From Streptomyces sp. NBC_01335 (GTDB lineage Bacteria; Actinomycetota; Actinomycetes; Streptomycetales; Streptomycetaceae), in contig NZ_CP108370.1 of NCBI RefSeq assembly GCF_035953295.1, positions 4,307,001-4,371,000 on the forward strand: a stretch of 64,000 bases of DNA. The letters run 5' to 3'. Shown one piece after another: positions 8,566-17,145 of this stretch; position 1 is the first letter of the stretch, and every line of letters starts with the position of its first letter. Both the position numbers and the translations under genes were made by a program. A model generated the notes under the pieces. It made no database searches. It saw nothing but the letters and a program-made list of their open reading frames with translations, and was not told the origin of the DNA.

Positions 8566-8600
8566 CCCCGTACGGAGTCGCGCGAACGCGCCGTACGGGG
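8566..8600. terminator. Hairpin between convergent wblA and ATPase genes
   Basis: CCCCGTACGG (8566-8575) pairs with CCGTACGGGG (8591-8600). The 15-base spacer itself contains CGCG-AA-CGCG. It lies about midway in the 215-bp convergent gap and can serve both strands. Confidence 0.7.
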
Positions 8601-8688
8601 AATGCCTCGGGCGAACCGGGGCCGTCCCAGGGTCGGGCGTGCCCGCTTTCCGCTCGCGATTGCGGATCGGCCGGTGGAGCCCGGGCCC

Positions 8689-10116
8689 TCAGGCCGACCC
8701 GGCGGGATCGCGGCCGGCCGCGCCCGCCGCGAGACGTTCGCCCACGGTCCGCAGCCCCGCCAGATCGTGCACGTCGCCCGGCAGCGCGGCCACCTCGGTC
8801 ACCAGGACCTCCGGGTGGGCCGCGGTGAAGCGCTCGCGGGTACGCCGCTCGCGGGCGACGACCTGCATGCGTTCGGCGTGCAGGCGCAGCAGTCCCTCGG
8901 TGAGTTCTTCGATCGCGACCACGGGGACCGCCGGAGCGCCGTCCGTGCCGTCCAGGGCGTCCGTGCTGTTCGTGCCGATGGGGGTGGGGGACTCAGCGGC
9001 TTCGGGGGACGGATCGAGGGGGAGGGCTACCGCCGGGTCACGAAGACCAGTCTTCCCGGGGGCCCCATCCACCATGCCCGCCGCCTCAAGATTTTCGGCG
9101 GCGGCGAGTGCCTGCTCGGCGGTGAGGCGTGCGGCCTCGCTGCCGTGCGCCCGGTTCAGCACCAGCCCCGCCAGCGGCATCCGCTCCGCCGCCAGCCGTT
9201 CCACGAAGTACGCCGCCTCGCGCAGCGCGTCCCGCTCCGGCGTCGCGACCACCAGGAACGCCGTCCCCGGGGCCTGGAGCAGCTGGTAGGTGGCGTCTGC
9301 CCGGGTACGGAAGCCGCCGAACATCGAGTCCATGGCGGCCACGAACGTCTGGACGTCGCGGAGGAACTGGCCGCCCAGCAGCTTGCCGAGGGTGCCGGTC
9401 ATCATCGACATGCCCACGTTGAGGAACTTCATCCCGGCCCGGCCGCCCATCTTCGCGGGCGCCATCAGCAGCCGGATGAACTTGCCGTCGAGGAACGACC
9501 CGAGCCGCTTCGGCGCGTCCAGGAAGTCCAGCGCGGAACGCGAGGGCGGGGTGTCGACGATGATCAGGTCCCACTCGTCGCGCGCCCTCAGCTGCCCGAG
9601 TTTCTCCATCGCCATGTACTCCTGCGTGCCCGCGAAGCCGGCCGACAGGGACTGGTAGAAGGGGTTCTCCAGGATGGCACGGGCCCGTTCGGCGTCCGCG
9701 TGCGCCTCGACCGTCTCGTCGAAGGTCCGCTTCATGTCGAGCATCATGGCGTGCAGTTCGCCCTCGCCCGCGATGTCCTCCACCCGGCGCGGGACGTTGT
9801 CGAGCTGGTCGATGCCCATGGACTGGGCGAGCCTGCGCGCGGGGTCGATGGTGAGGACGACCACCTTGCGTCCGCGCTCCGCCGCCCGTACGCCGAGCGC
9901 CGCCGCGGTGGTCGTCTTGCCGACGCCGCCGGAGCCGCAGCACACCACGATCCGGATGCCGGGGTCGTCGAGCAGCGCGTCGGTGTCGAGGCCCGGCACG
10001 CGCACCGGGTCCGTACCGGCCGCCGTCGCCGTATCGCCCACGGCTTCCGTGCCGTCCACCGCTGCCTTGCCGCCCTCGCCCTCGGAGCCGGGTGCGGCGC
10101 CGGATGCCCGCGTCAT
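8689..10116 (-). CDS. ArsA/Get3-like ATPase, second of a pair
   Basis: A 475-residue P-loop ATPase of the anion-transporting/Get3 group. A 50-residue Ala/Gly-rich leader precedes GSGGVGKTT (61-69). Further motifs are the switch VVLTIDPARRLAQS and the switch II/Walker B DLIIVDTPPS. A low-complexity Pro/Ser/Thr insertion lies near residue 390. It overlaps the upstream paralogue by 4 bp (ATGA), so the two proteins are probably made together and may form a heterodimer. Homologues Rv3680/Rv3679 occupy the same place beside whiB4. The substrate is unknown; membrane-protein targeting or metabolite detoxification are both possible. Confidence 0.88.
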   Translation of the reverse strand: MTRASGAAPGSEGEGGKAAVDGTEAVGDTATAAGTDPVRVPGLDTDALLDDPGIRIVVCCGSGGVGKTTTAAALGVRAAERGRKVVVLTIDPARRLAQSMGIDQLDNVPRRVEDIAGEGELHAMMLDMKRTFDETVEAHADAERARAILENPFYQSLSAGFAGTQEYMAMEKLGQLRARDEWDLIIVDTPPSRSALDFLDAPKRLGSFLDGKFIRLLMAPAKMGGRAGMKFLNVGMSMMTGTLGKLLGGQFLRDVQTFVAAMDSMFGGFRTRADATYQLLQAPGTAFLVVATPERDALREAAYFVERLAAERMPLAGLVLNRAHGSEAARLTAEQALAAAENLEAAGMVDGAPGKTGLRDPAVALPLDPSPEAAESPTPIGTNSTDALDGTDGAPAVPVVAIEELTEGLLRLHAERMQVVARERRTRERFTAAHPEVLVTEVAALPGDVHDLAGLRTVGERLAAGAAGRDPAGSA

Positions 10117-11087
10117 GACGCCTCCTCTTCCCCTGCGCCCTGTTTGCGGAGCTCCCCGGCCAGGACGTGCAGCGCGGCGAGGTCGATGCCCTCGCCCATC
10201 AGCGGCAGCTCGTCCGTGGGCAGCCCGAGCCCGGCCAGTACGGCCCGCTGCTCGCGTTCCAGGCGGACCCGCTGCGCGTGCTCGGCCGCCTGCGCGATCA
10301 GCGGGCGGACCAGGGCCGCCGAACCGGTCACGCCCGCACGGGTCAGGGTCTTCGCGATCTCCTTGCGACGGGCCCCCGACGCGGTGCGCAGCGCCTCCTC
10401 GTCCAGCAGGTGCGGGCGGACCATGTTGACGATCACCCGGCCCACCGGGAGCTGGGCTGCGCGCAGTTCCCCGATGCCGTCCGCGGTCTCCTGCACCGGC
10501 ATCTCCTCCAGCAGGGTCACCAGATGGACGGCGGTGTCGGGGGACTTGAGGACCCGCATCACGGACTGGGCCTGGTTGTGTATCGGGCCGATCCGGGCCA
10601 GCCCGGCCACCTCGTCGTTGACGTTGAGGAAGCGGGTGATCCGGCCCGTGGGCGGCGCGTCCATGATCACGTGGTCGTAGACGAAACGACCCTGCTTGTC
10701 CTTGCGGCGCACCGCCTCGCACGCCTTGCCGGTCAGCAGGACGTCCCGGACCCCGGGTGCGATGGTCGTGGCGAAGTCGATCGCGCCGAGCTTCTTGAGC
10801 GCCCGGCCCGCGCTGCCGAGCTTGTAGAACATCTGGAGGTAGTCGAGGAGCGCCTGTTCCGCGTCGATGGCCAGGGCGAACACCTTGCCGCCGCCCGGCA
10901 CGTCGGCGATCCTGCGCTCCTCGTAGGGCGCGGCGCTCGCGCCGAAGAGCTCGGCGATGCCGCCGCGCCCCTCCACCTCGACGAGAAGGGTGCGCCGGCC
11001 CTCGGCCGCGAGGGCGAGCGCGAGGGCGGCGGCCACCGTGGTCTTACCGGTGCCGCCCTTGCCGCTGACGACCTGGAACCTGCTCAC
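10113..11087 (-). CDS. ArsA/Get3-like ATPase, first of a pair
   Basis: A 324-residue P-loop ATPase with the deviant Walker A SGKGGTGKTT (8-17) at the extreme N-terminus. Its signature lysine near the start of the loop is typical of Get3/MinD ATPases, which sandwich nucleotide in a dimer. DHVIMDAPPTGRI forms switch II. It is shorter than its downstream partner and lacks that protein's leader. The next minus-strand gene starts inside its stop codon. The divergent DUF4177 gene starts 70 bp away. Confidence 0.88.
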   Translation of the reverse strand: MSRFQVVSGKGGTGKTTVAAALALALAAEGRRTLLVEVEGRGGIAELFGASAAPYEERRIADVPGGGKVFALAIDAEQALLDYLQMFYKLGSAGRALKKLGAIDFATTIAPGVRDVLLTGKACEAVRRKDKQGRFVYDHVIMDAPPTGRITRFLNVNDEVAGLARIGPIHNQAQSVMRVLKSPDTAVHLVTLLEEMPVQETADGIGELRAAQLPVGRVIVNMVRPHLLDEEALRTASGARRKEIAKTLTRAGVTGSAALVRPLIAQAAEHAQRVRLEREQRAVLAGLGLPTDELPLMGEGIDLAALHVLAGELRKQGAGEEEAS

Positions 11088-11157
11088 GCTTCGAGCCTAA
11101 CCAGTAGGTCGGCAGCCTACGCACGGGAGCGCCCGTGCCAGGCATTACAGTCGGGCC

Positions 11158-11316
11158 ATGACCAAGTGGGAATACGCGACCGTGCCGCTCCTCGTGCACG
11201 CGACCAAGCAGATTCTGGACACCTGGGGCGAGGACGGCTGGGAGCTGGTCCAGGTCGTGCCCGGGCCGAACAACCCCGAGCAGCTCGTGGCCTACCTGAA
11301 GCGGGAGAAGGCGTAA
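11158..11316 (+). CDS. Small DUF4177-like protein
   Basis: A 52-residue protein (MTKWEYATVPLL ... GWELVQVVPG). The WEY start and the DGWELVQV core are the hallmark of DUF4177 mini-proteins, whose function is unknown. It has strong Streptomyces codon bias. The stop TAA shares one base with the ATG of the RidA gene (TAATG), so the two are translationally coupled. The divergent ATPase operon starts 70 bp upstream. Confidence 0.85.
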   Translation: MTKWEYATVPLLVHATKQILDTWGEDGWELVQVVPGPNNPEQLVAYLKREKA

Positions 11317-11786
11317 TGGCCGGTACCGTCGAGGCGCGGATCGCCGAGCTCGGGCTCACCCTGCCCGACGTCGTTCCGCCGCTGGCCGTGTACCAGCCGG
11401 CCGTGCGCTCCGGTGCGTACGTGTACACCTCGGGCCAGCTTCCGATGGTCGAGGGCCGGCTCGGTGTGACCGGCAAGGTCGGTGGCGAGGTGACGGCCGA
11501 GGAGGCCAAGGACCTCGCCCGGGTCTGCGCCCTCAACGCCCTCGCGGCCGTGAAGTCGGTCGTCGGTGACCTGGACCGGATCGCCCGGGTCGTCAAGGTC
11601 GTCGGCTTCGTGGCCTCCGCCCCAGACTTCACCGGACAGCCCGGTGTGATCAACGGCGCCAGCGAGCTGCTGGGCGACGTGCTCGGCGACAAGGGCGTGC
11701 ACGCCCGCAGCGCCGTCGGTGTCGCGGTCCTGCCGCTGGACGCACCGGTCGAGGTCGAGGTCCAGGTCGAGCTGATCGACGCCTGA
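11316..11786 (+). CDS. RidA/YjgF-family protein
   Basis: A 156-residue RidA-superfamily protein with YQPAVRSGAYVYTSGQLP near the N-terminus and the family's trimer-forming core; the C-terminal VEVEVQVELID is a characteristic end. Classical RidA enzymes deaminate reactive enamine/imine intermediates and need a conserved Arg around residue 105; here the equivalent region reads VGFVASAPDFTG, so it belongs to a divergent subfamily and may not have RidA activity. It is coupled to the DUF4177 gene and followed by a strong terminator. Confidence 0.88.
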   Translation: MAGTVEARIAELGLTLPDVVPPLAVYQPAVRSGAYVYTSGQLPMVEGRLGVTGKVGGEVTAEEAKDLARVCALNALAAVKSVVGDLDRIARVVKVVGFVASAPDFTGQPGVINGASELLGDVLGDKGVHARSAVGVAVLPLDAPVEVEVQVELIDA

Positions 11787-11807
11787 CCGTACGCACGTGT
11801 TCCCTCG

Positions 11808-11843
11808 TCCCGTCCGGCCTTCTGGGCCGGGCGGGATCTTTTT
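11808..11843 (+). terminator. Intrinsic terminator after ridA-like gene
   Basis: A 12-bp stem (11808-11819 with 11825-11836, one G-T pair) and a 5-base loop, followed by TCTTTTT. It is one of the few here with a clear U-tract. Confidence 0.88.
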
Positions 11844-11962
11844 CGTACCCGCTGTCGATCCCAGGGGCCGATCCCAGGTGTCTATCCCCGCTGCCGATCT
11901 CACCGGTGGGGAACGCGCGTACCCCCCTCGTACAAATCGGCCGATCCGGATAGCCTCCGGCC

Positions 11963-12850
11963 ATGTCCCAAGGTCAGTGGTACCCACCGGAATGGCCCGA
12001 CCGGATCAGAGCCCTCGCCGCGGGCGAGCTGACGGCCGTGACCCCCCGGCGCGCCGCCACCGTGATGCTGCTGCGCGACGCCCCCGCCGCGACCGGTGCC
12101 GGACCGGCCGTCCACATGCTGCGGCGCCGTACCACCATGGCCTTCGCCGGAGGCGCGTACGCCTATCCGGGCGGCGGGGTCGACCCGCGCGACGACGACC
12201 ACCTCGTCGGCTGGGCCGGACCCCCGCTGGAGAGCTGGGCCGCACGGCTGGGCGTCCCGAGCGCGGCGGAGGCCCAGGCCATCGTGTGCGCGGCGGTCCG
12301 CGAGACCTTCGAGGAAGCGGGCGTCCTGCTCGCGGGCCCCACCCCCGACACCGTCGTCGGCGACACCACGGGCGCCGACTGGGAGACGGACCGCGCGGCG
12401 CTCGTCGCCCGGGAGATCTCCTTCGCCGGGTTCCTGGAGCGGCGGCGGCTCGTGCTCCGCTCCGACCTGCTCGGTGCCTGGGCCCGGTGGATCACCCCCG
12501 AGTTCGAGACCCGGCGCTACGACACCTGGTTCTTCGTCGCGGCGCTCCCGGAGGGCCAGCGCACCCGCAACGCCTCCACCGAGGCCGACCGCACCGTCTG
12601 GATCACCCCCGCCGACGCCACCGCCGGCCACGCCCGGGGCGAACTCCAGATGATGCCGCCCACCGTGACGACGCTGCGGTCGCTCCTGCCGTACCGGACG
12701 GCCGAGGAGGCGCTGAAGGCGGCCGGGACCCAGGATCTCGCCCCCGTACTCGCACGGGCGCGGCTGGAGGGCGACCAGTTGGTGCTGATCTGGCCGGGAC
12801 ACGATGAATTCACCACGCCCGTACCGCCCGCAGCCGGAGGAACAGCATGA
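11963..12850 (+). CDS. Nudix hydrolase
   Basis: A 295-residue Nudix-fold protein. The box is spread over GGGVDPRDDD (about 72-81) and AAVRETFEEAGVLL, containing the catalytic RExxEEAG core; the 25-30 residue insertion between GG and the RExxEE helix is longer than in classical Nudix boxes. The substrate is not predictable. It overlaps the following metallo-beta-lactamase-fold gene by 4 bp (ATGA), so the two proteins are co-expressed. Confidence 0.85.
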   Translation: MSQGQWYPPEWPDRIRALAAGELTAVTPRRAATVMLLRDAPAATGAGPAVHMLRRRTTMAFAGGAYAYPGGGVDPRDDDHLVGWAGPPLESWAARLGVPSAAEAQAIVCAAVRETFEEAGVLLAGPTPDTVVGDTTGADWETDRAALVAREISFAGFLERRRLVLRSDLLGAWARWITPEFETRRYDTWFFVAALPEGQRTRNASTEADRTVWITPADATAGHARGELQMMPPTVTTLRSLLPYRTAEEALKAAGTQDLAPVLARARLEGDQLVLIWPGHDEFTTPVPPAAGGTA

Positions 12851-13677
12851 GCGACGCCGCGCTACTGCCCGGACAACCGCGCGGACAGGTCGTCTCCGGA
12901 CCCGCCACCGCCCGCGCGGTCAACGTCCTGGCCCCCAACGCCTCCGCGATGACCCTGGACGGCACCAACACCTGGATCCTCGCCGAACCGGACTCGGACC
13001 TCGCGGTCGTCCTGGACCCGGGACCGCTCGACGACACCCACCTGCGCGCCGTGATCGACACCGCCGCCCGGGCCGGCCGGCGCATCGCGCTCACCCTGCT
13101 CACCCACGGCCACCCGGACCACGCCGAGGGCGCCGGGCGCCTCGCCGAGCTGACAGGTACGAAGGTGCGCGCGCTCGACCCCGCGCTCCGGCTCGGCGAC
13201 GAGGGGCTGGCGGCGGGGGACGTCATCACCACCGGAGGGCTCGAACTCCGGGTCGTCCCCACGCCCGGCCACACCGCCGACTCGCTCTCCTTCCACCTGC
13301 CCGCGGACGGCGCGGTGCTCACCGGCGACACGATCCTCGGCCGGGGCACGACCGTCGTCGCGCATCCGGACGGGAGGCTCGGCGACTACCTCGACACCCT
13401 GCGGCGGCTGCGCTCGCTGACCACGGACGACGGCGTCCACACCGTCCTGCCGGGCCACGGTCCGGTACTGGAGGACGCGCAGGGCGCGGTGGAGTTCTAC
13501 CTCGCGCACCGCGCGCACCGGCTGGCCCAGGTGGAGACGGCGGTGGAGTCCGGGCTGCTCACGCCGTCCGAGGTGGTGGCCCGGGTGTACGCGGACGTCG
13601 ACCGGTCCCTGTGGCCTGCGGCGGAGCTGTCCGTACGGGCACAGCTGGAGTACCTGGCGGAGCACGGACTGATCTGA
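12847..13677 (+). CDS. Metallo-beta-lactamase-fold hydrolase
   Basis: A 276-residue MBL-fold enzyme. Metal ligands are visible: THGHPDHAEG (HxHxDH), TPGHTADS, the GDTILG aspartate, and the late GHG in VLPGHGPVLED. The C-terminal helical segment (about 215-276) resembles the winged-helix tail of LACTB2-type proteins, which include endoribonucleases. It is coupled to the upstream Nudix gene and occupies the position of Rv3677c in mycobacteria. Confidence 0.88.
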   Translation: MSDAALLPGQPRGQVVSGPATARAVNVLAPNASAMTLDGTNTWILAEPDSDLAVVLDPGPLDDTHLRAVIDTAARAGRRIALTLLTHGHPDHAEGAGRLAELTGTKVRALDPALRLGDEGLAAGDVITTGGLELRVVPTPGHTADSLSFHLPADGAVLTGDTILGRGTTVVAHPDGRLGDYLDTLRRLRSLTTDDGVHTVLPGHGPVLEDAQGAVEFYLAHRAHRLAQVETAVESGLLTPSEVVARVYADVDRSLWPAAELSVRAQLEYLAEHGLI

Positions 13678-13814
13678 CCCGGAGTGGCGTCCTGGCACGG
13701 GCTGATCTGACCCGGGGTGGCGTCCTGGATCCGCCCCGGTGAGCCCCGTGCGCGGAGAGCCCTGTCGCCGGTCAGCCCCGTCCCCGGAGGTGCCCCGCGT
13801 GCCCGGGAACGCCG

Positions 13815-13842
13815 AGAGGCCCCGCCTGACGGCAGGGCCTCT
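13815..13842. terminator. Terminator between MBL-fold and crp genes
   Basis: AGAGGCCCCGCC (13815-13826) pairs with GGCAGGGCCTCT (13831-13842) with one mismatch and a 4-base loop. It lies in the 247-bp gap between two convergent genes. The rest of the gap shows nothing coding. Confidence 0.8.
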
Positions 13843-13924
13843 TCGTGCGTGTACTGCGTCGCGGTACGACGGTGTACGGCGTTGCGTGTACGGCGTGCGG
13901 TACGGGCTCCGGGAGCCCGCCGGA

Positions 13925-14599
13925 TCAGCGCGAGCGCTTCGCCAGCCGCTCGACGTCGAGCAGGATCACGGCGCGGGCCTCCAGGCGGAGCCAGCCACGG
14001 CCCGCGAAGTCCGCGAGCGCCTTGTTGACCGTCTCGCGGGAGGCGCCGACCAGCTGGGCCAGCTCCTCCTGGGTGAGGTCGTGGACGACGTGGATGCCTT
14101 CCTCGGACTGGACGCCGAAGCGGCGCGACAGGTCCAGGAGGGCACGGGCGACACGGCCCGGCACGTCGGAGAAGACCAGGTCGGACATCTGGTCGTTGGT
14201 CTTGCGCAGACGGCGGGCGACCGCGCGCAGCAGCGCGGTGGCTACCTCGGGGCGGGCATTCAGCCAGGGCTGGAGGTCGCCGTGGCCGAGGCCGAGCAGC
14301 TTGACCTCGGTGAGCGCGGTCGCGGTGGCGGTGCGCGGACCCGGGTCGAACAGCGACAGCTCGCCGATCAGCTCCCCGGGGCCCAGGACGGCGAGCATGT
14401 TCTCGCGGCCGTCGGGGGAGGTGCGGTGGAGCTTCACCTTGCCGTCGGTGACCACGTACAGGCGGTCGCCAGGGTCACCCTCGTGGAACAGCGCGTCTCC
14501 GCGCGCGAGGGTCACCTCACTCATCGAGGCGCGGAGTTCCGCGGCCTGCTCGTCATCGAGCGCCGCGAAAAGCGGGGCGCGTCGTAGAACGTCGTCCAC
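13925..14599 (-). CDS. crp: Cyclic-AMP receptor protein Crp
   Basis: A 224-residue Crp/Fnr regulator. The N-terminal cyclic-nucleotide-binding roll contains the phosphate-binding cassette GELIGELSLFDPGPRTATA. A long dimer helix is followed by the winged helix-turn-helix with DLTQEELAQLVGASRETV as the recognition unit. The length and the neighbourhood (MBL-fold hydrolase on one side, nth divergent on the other) match Crp of S. coelicolor, which controls germination, development and antibiotic production. The GTG start at 14599 has AAGGAGAG at ideal spacing. Confidence 0.95.
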   Translation of the reverse strand: MDDVLRRAPLFAALDDEQAAELRASMSEVTLARGDALFHEGDPGDRLYVVTDGKVKLHRTSPDGRENMLAVLGPGELIGELSLFDPGPRTATATALTEVKLLGLGHGDLQPWLNARPEVATALLRAVARRLRKTNDQMSDLVFSDVPGRVARALLDLSRRFGVQSEEGIHVVHDLTQEELAQLVGASRETVNKALADFAGRGWLRLEARAVILLDVERLAKRSR

Positions 14600-14938
14600 G
14601 AGATCTCTCCTTGTCGGCCTGTTCAGGGAACCGTGGTCCCCATCATGCCGGACGGTAAAACAGTGCGATCAATCACAAACCAGTTTGACGCACGAGCCGC
14701 CCGGATCGTACGGCAGGGGCCGATCAGGGGTGGAAACCCGCTGACACGGGCGAATCCGGGGGCCGGGGACGTGGCCGGCCACGCGCGCCGGGCGGCCGGC
14801 CGGCACGGCGCCTCGCGGCGTTGTCGGACCGTCCGGGTACAACCCGGTACCCGGGTGGCCCTCCGCCTTGCGAGGCACCGCACCGGACACCGCCCGCCGA
14901 TCCGACGCGAACTGTCGGCCACGGCCTAGGCTGACCGG
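14600..14938. promoter_or_regulatory. Divergent crp/nth control region
   Basis: A 339-bp gap with no gene. On the plus strand TAGGCT at 14927-14932 is a good -10 placed about 7 bp before the GTG of nth, which implies a leaderless nth transcript. A GC-rich GGCCGGCC-rich stretch lies near 14770-14805. No full TGTGA-N6-TCACA Crp box was seen. Confidence 0.55.
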
Positions 14939-16090
14939 GTGTCCGGAAAGCTGCTGGGAGCGAAGGGCGAGGGGGCCGTCGAGGTGCCGGAGAAGCAAGA
15001 TTCAGCCGTGGGCGAACAAGGCTCGGGGGCGTCGCGGAAGGCCCGTACGCGGACGCCCGCCACCGCCGCCCAGACCTCGGCGCAGGCCGCCGCGAAGGCG
15101 CGTCCGTCCCGGTCGAAAGCCGTCGGCGCGTCGAAGACCGTACCGGCGAAGCCGGCCAAGCCGGAGTCGCATCTGGCGATGGTCCGCCGCGCCCGCCGGA
15201 TCAACCGTGAACTGGCCGAGGTCTACCCGTACGCACATCCGGAACTGGACTTCCGCAACCCCTTCGAACTCCTCGTCGCCACCGTCCTCTCCGCGCAGAC
15301 CACCGACCTGAGGGTCAACCAGACCACCCCGGCGCTCTTCGCCGCCTACCCCACCCCCGAGGACATGGCCGCCGCCGTCCCGGAGGACATGGAGGAGCTG
15401 ATCCGGCCGACCGGGTTCTTCCGGGCGAAGACCCGGTCTCTCCTCGGTCTCTCCGCGGCGCTCCGGGACAACTTCGGCGGCGAGGTGCCCGGCCGGCTCG
15501 AGGATCTCGTGACCCTGCCCGGCGTCGGCCGCAAAACGGCCAACGTGGTCCTCGGCAACGCCTTCGGAGTCCCCGGAATCACCGTCGACACCCACTTCGG
15601 CCGACTGGTGCGGCGCTGGAAGTGGACCGACGAGGAGGACCCGGTGAAGGTGGAGGCCGTGGTCGCCGGGATCTTCCCCAAGAGCGAGTGGACGATGCTC
15701 TCCCACCGGGTCGTCTTCCACGGCCGTCGGATCTGCCACTCCCGCAAGCCCGCGTGCGGCGCGTGCCCGATCGCGCCGCTCTGCCCCTCGTACGGAGAAG
15801 GGGAGACCGACCCGGAGAAGTCCAGGAAGCTGCTGAAGTACGAGAAGGGCGGCTATCCGGGACAGCGCCTCAGCCCGCCCGCCGACTATCCGGGCGACCC
15901 CGCTCCCGGCCTCGGCGAGCGGGAGGCCGCCGCGCAGGAGGCCGCCCTGGTGACCGCGCTGGAGGACGGGCCCGGGGGCGCGGGCTCCACGGGCGCATCG
16001 GACCGCAAGGCCGCATCGGGCGGCAAGGCGACATCGGGCGGCAAGGCCGCGCGTGGGCCGAAGACGGCGCGGGGTACGGGAGCCGCATGA
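14939..16090 (+). CDS. nth: Endonuclease III
   Basis: A 383-residue base-excision DNA glycosylase/AP lyase. A 75-residue Ala/Lys-rich leader precedes the catalytic core. The helix-hairpin-helix [14 protein letters not shown] carries the catalytic lysine and TVDTHFGRL the catalytic aspartate. The 4Fe-4S loop is intact: [17 protein letters not shown] (C-x6-C-x2-C-x5-C). The C-terminal tail (about 310-383) is a low-complexity Gly/Ala/Lys stretch with SGGKA repeats that is not part of the enzyme. The GTG at 14939 sits about 7 bp after a -10 box and probably begins a leaderless mRNA; the true start could lie inside the leader. Confidence 0.93.
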   Translation: MSGKLLGAKGEGAVEVPEKQDSAVGEQGSGASRKARTRTPATAAQTSAQAAAKARPSRSKAVGASKTVPAKPAKPESHLAMVRRARRINRELAEVYPYAHPELDFRNPFELLVATVLSAQTTDLRVNQTTPALFAAYPTPEDMAAAVPEDMEELIRPTGFFRAKTRSLLGLSAALRDNFGGEVPGRLEDLVTLPGVGRKTANVVLGNAFGVPGITVDTHFGRLVRRWKWTDEEDPVKVEAVVAGIFPKSEWTMLSHRVVFHGRRICHSRKPACGACPIAPLCPSYGEGETDPEKSRKLLKYEKGGYPGQRLSPPADYPGDPAPGLGEREAAAQEAALVTALEDGPGGAGSTGASDRKAASGGKATSGGKAARGPKTARGTGAA

Positions 16091-16272
16091 GCGAGAACGC
16101 GCCCCGGACGGGAGAGAACGCGCCCCGCGGCTTACGCCCGGAGCCCACAGCGTCCCCGACGCCTCCGACGCCCCTGGCACCGCCGGCGGGTCGTGCGCCC
16201 TCGGCGGCCGTCGTCACGGAACGTCCCGGCGCGTCCCCCGTACGGATGAGGCCGGAACGAAATGGCAGATGA
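16087..16272 (+). CDS. Possible small Pro-rich protein, coupled to nth
   Basis: A 61-residue frame that starts in the nth stop codon (ATGA) and ends over an in-frame ATG at 16262 of the next Nudix gene. It is rich in Pro, Ala and Arg, with two ENAPR repeats, and shows no domain. Codon 16 is TTA, very rare in streptomycetes, so if translated it would depend on bldA tRNA. In mycobacteria this place holds a thioredoxin-like TlpA gene, which is absent here. It may be real or simply spacer DNA. Confidence 0.35.
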   Translation: MSENAPRTGENAPRGLRPEPTASPTPPTPLAPPAGRAPSAAVVTERPGASPVRMRPERNGR

Positions 16273-16300
16273 CAGGCGTTGTGAGAAATCGGGGGTGCCC

Positions 16301-17059
16301 ATGACCTACACACCGAGCACGACGCGGCCGACGAGCGCCGCGCAGACGGACGGCGGGCCGCACCGGCCGGGCGGGCAGCCCGGCTCCGGGGACGGGGTCG
16401 CCGTCACCACCGAGGGCATGCCGTCGTGGCTCGCCCCGGTCGCCGAGGCCGCCCGCGACGTGCGGCCGCAGCAGCTGAGCCGCTTCCTGCCGCCGGAGAG
16501 CGGGGCCGGGCGCCAGTCGGCCGTGCTCATCCTCTTCGGAGAGGGCGAACAGGGACCGGAGCTGCTGCTGATGGAGCGCGCCGGAACCCTCCGCTCGCAC
16601 GCGGGGCAGCCGGCCTTCCCGGGCGGCGCGCTCGACCCCGAGGACGGCGACCCGGCGACGAGCGGTCCGCTCCGGGCGGCGCTGCGGGAGGCCGAGGAGG
16701 AGACCGGTCTCGACCCGCGGGGTGTGCAGATCTTCAGCGTGCTGCCCCGGCTCTACATCCCGGTCAGCAGCTTCGTGGTGACCCCGGTGCTCGGCTGGTG
16801 GCGGACGCCGAGCCCGGTGCGCGCGGTCGACGCCGCCGAGACGGCCCGGGTCTTCACCGTCCCCGTGGCCGATCTCACGGATCCGGCCAACCGGGTGATC
16901 ACCAAGCACCCCAGTGGCTTCCTGGGCCCCGCGTTCCTGGTGGAGAACGCCCTGGTCTGGGGGTTCACCGCCGGTCTGATCGACCGGATTCTCCACTTCG
17001 CGGGCTGGGAACGCCCCTGGGACAGGACCAGGCAGGTGCCGCTCGACTGGCACGCATGA
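16301..17059 (+). CDS. Nudix hydrolase, CoA pyrophosphatase type
   Basis: A 252-residue Nudix protein. SHAGQPAFPGGALDPED followed by AALREAEEETGLDP is the CoA-type Nudix box: the preceding LLxxRxxxxxxHxGQxxFPGG pattern is the NUDIX_CoA motif of CoA/acyl-CoA diphosphatases. The N-terminal 45 residues are low-complexity. I chose ATG 16301, with GGGGGTG just upstream; an ATG at 16262 would add 13 residues. It lies between nth and marP, the position of Rv3672c. Confidence 0.87.
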   Translation: MTYTPSTTRPTSAAQTDGGPHRPGGQPGSGDGVAVTTEGMPSWLAPVAEAARDVRPQQLSRFLPPESGAGRQSAVLILFGEGEQGPELLLMERAGTLRSHAGQPAFPGGALDPEDGDPATSGPLRAALREAEEETGLDPRGVQIFSVLPRLYIPVSSFVVTPVLGWWRTPSPVRAVDAAETARVFTVPVADLTDPANRVITKHPSGFLGPAFLVENALVWGFTAGLIDRILHFAGWERPWDRTRQVPLDWHA

Positions 17060-17145
17060 CAGGCTGGCTCCCCTGCTGGGTTGTTCCGGGCCCCCGGACC
17101 CCGTCACCCGACGGGCCAGGTGACGAATCTGCGAGGCTATAGACG

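Noticed and set aside
13925..14938. Crp autoregulation site
   Set aside because: Only half-sites such as ATCACA were found; no TGTGA-N6-TCACA palindrome.
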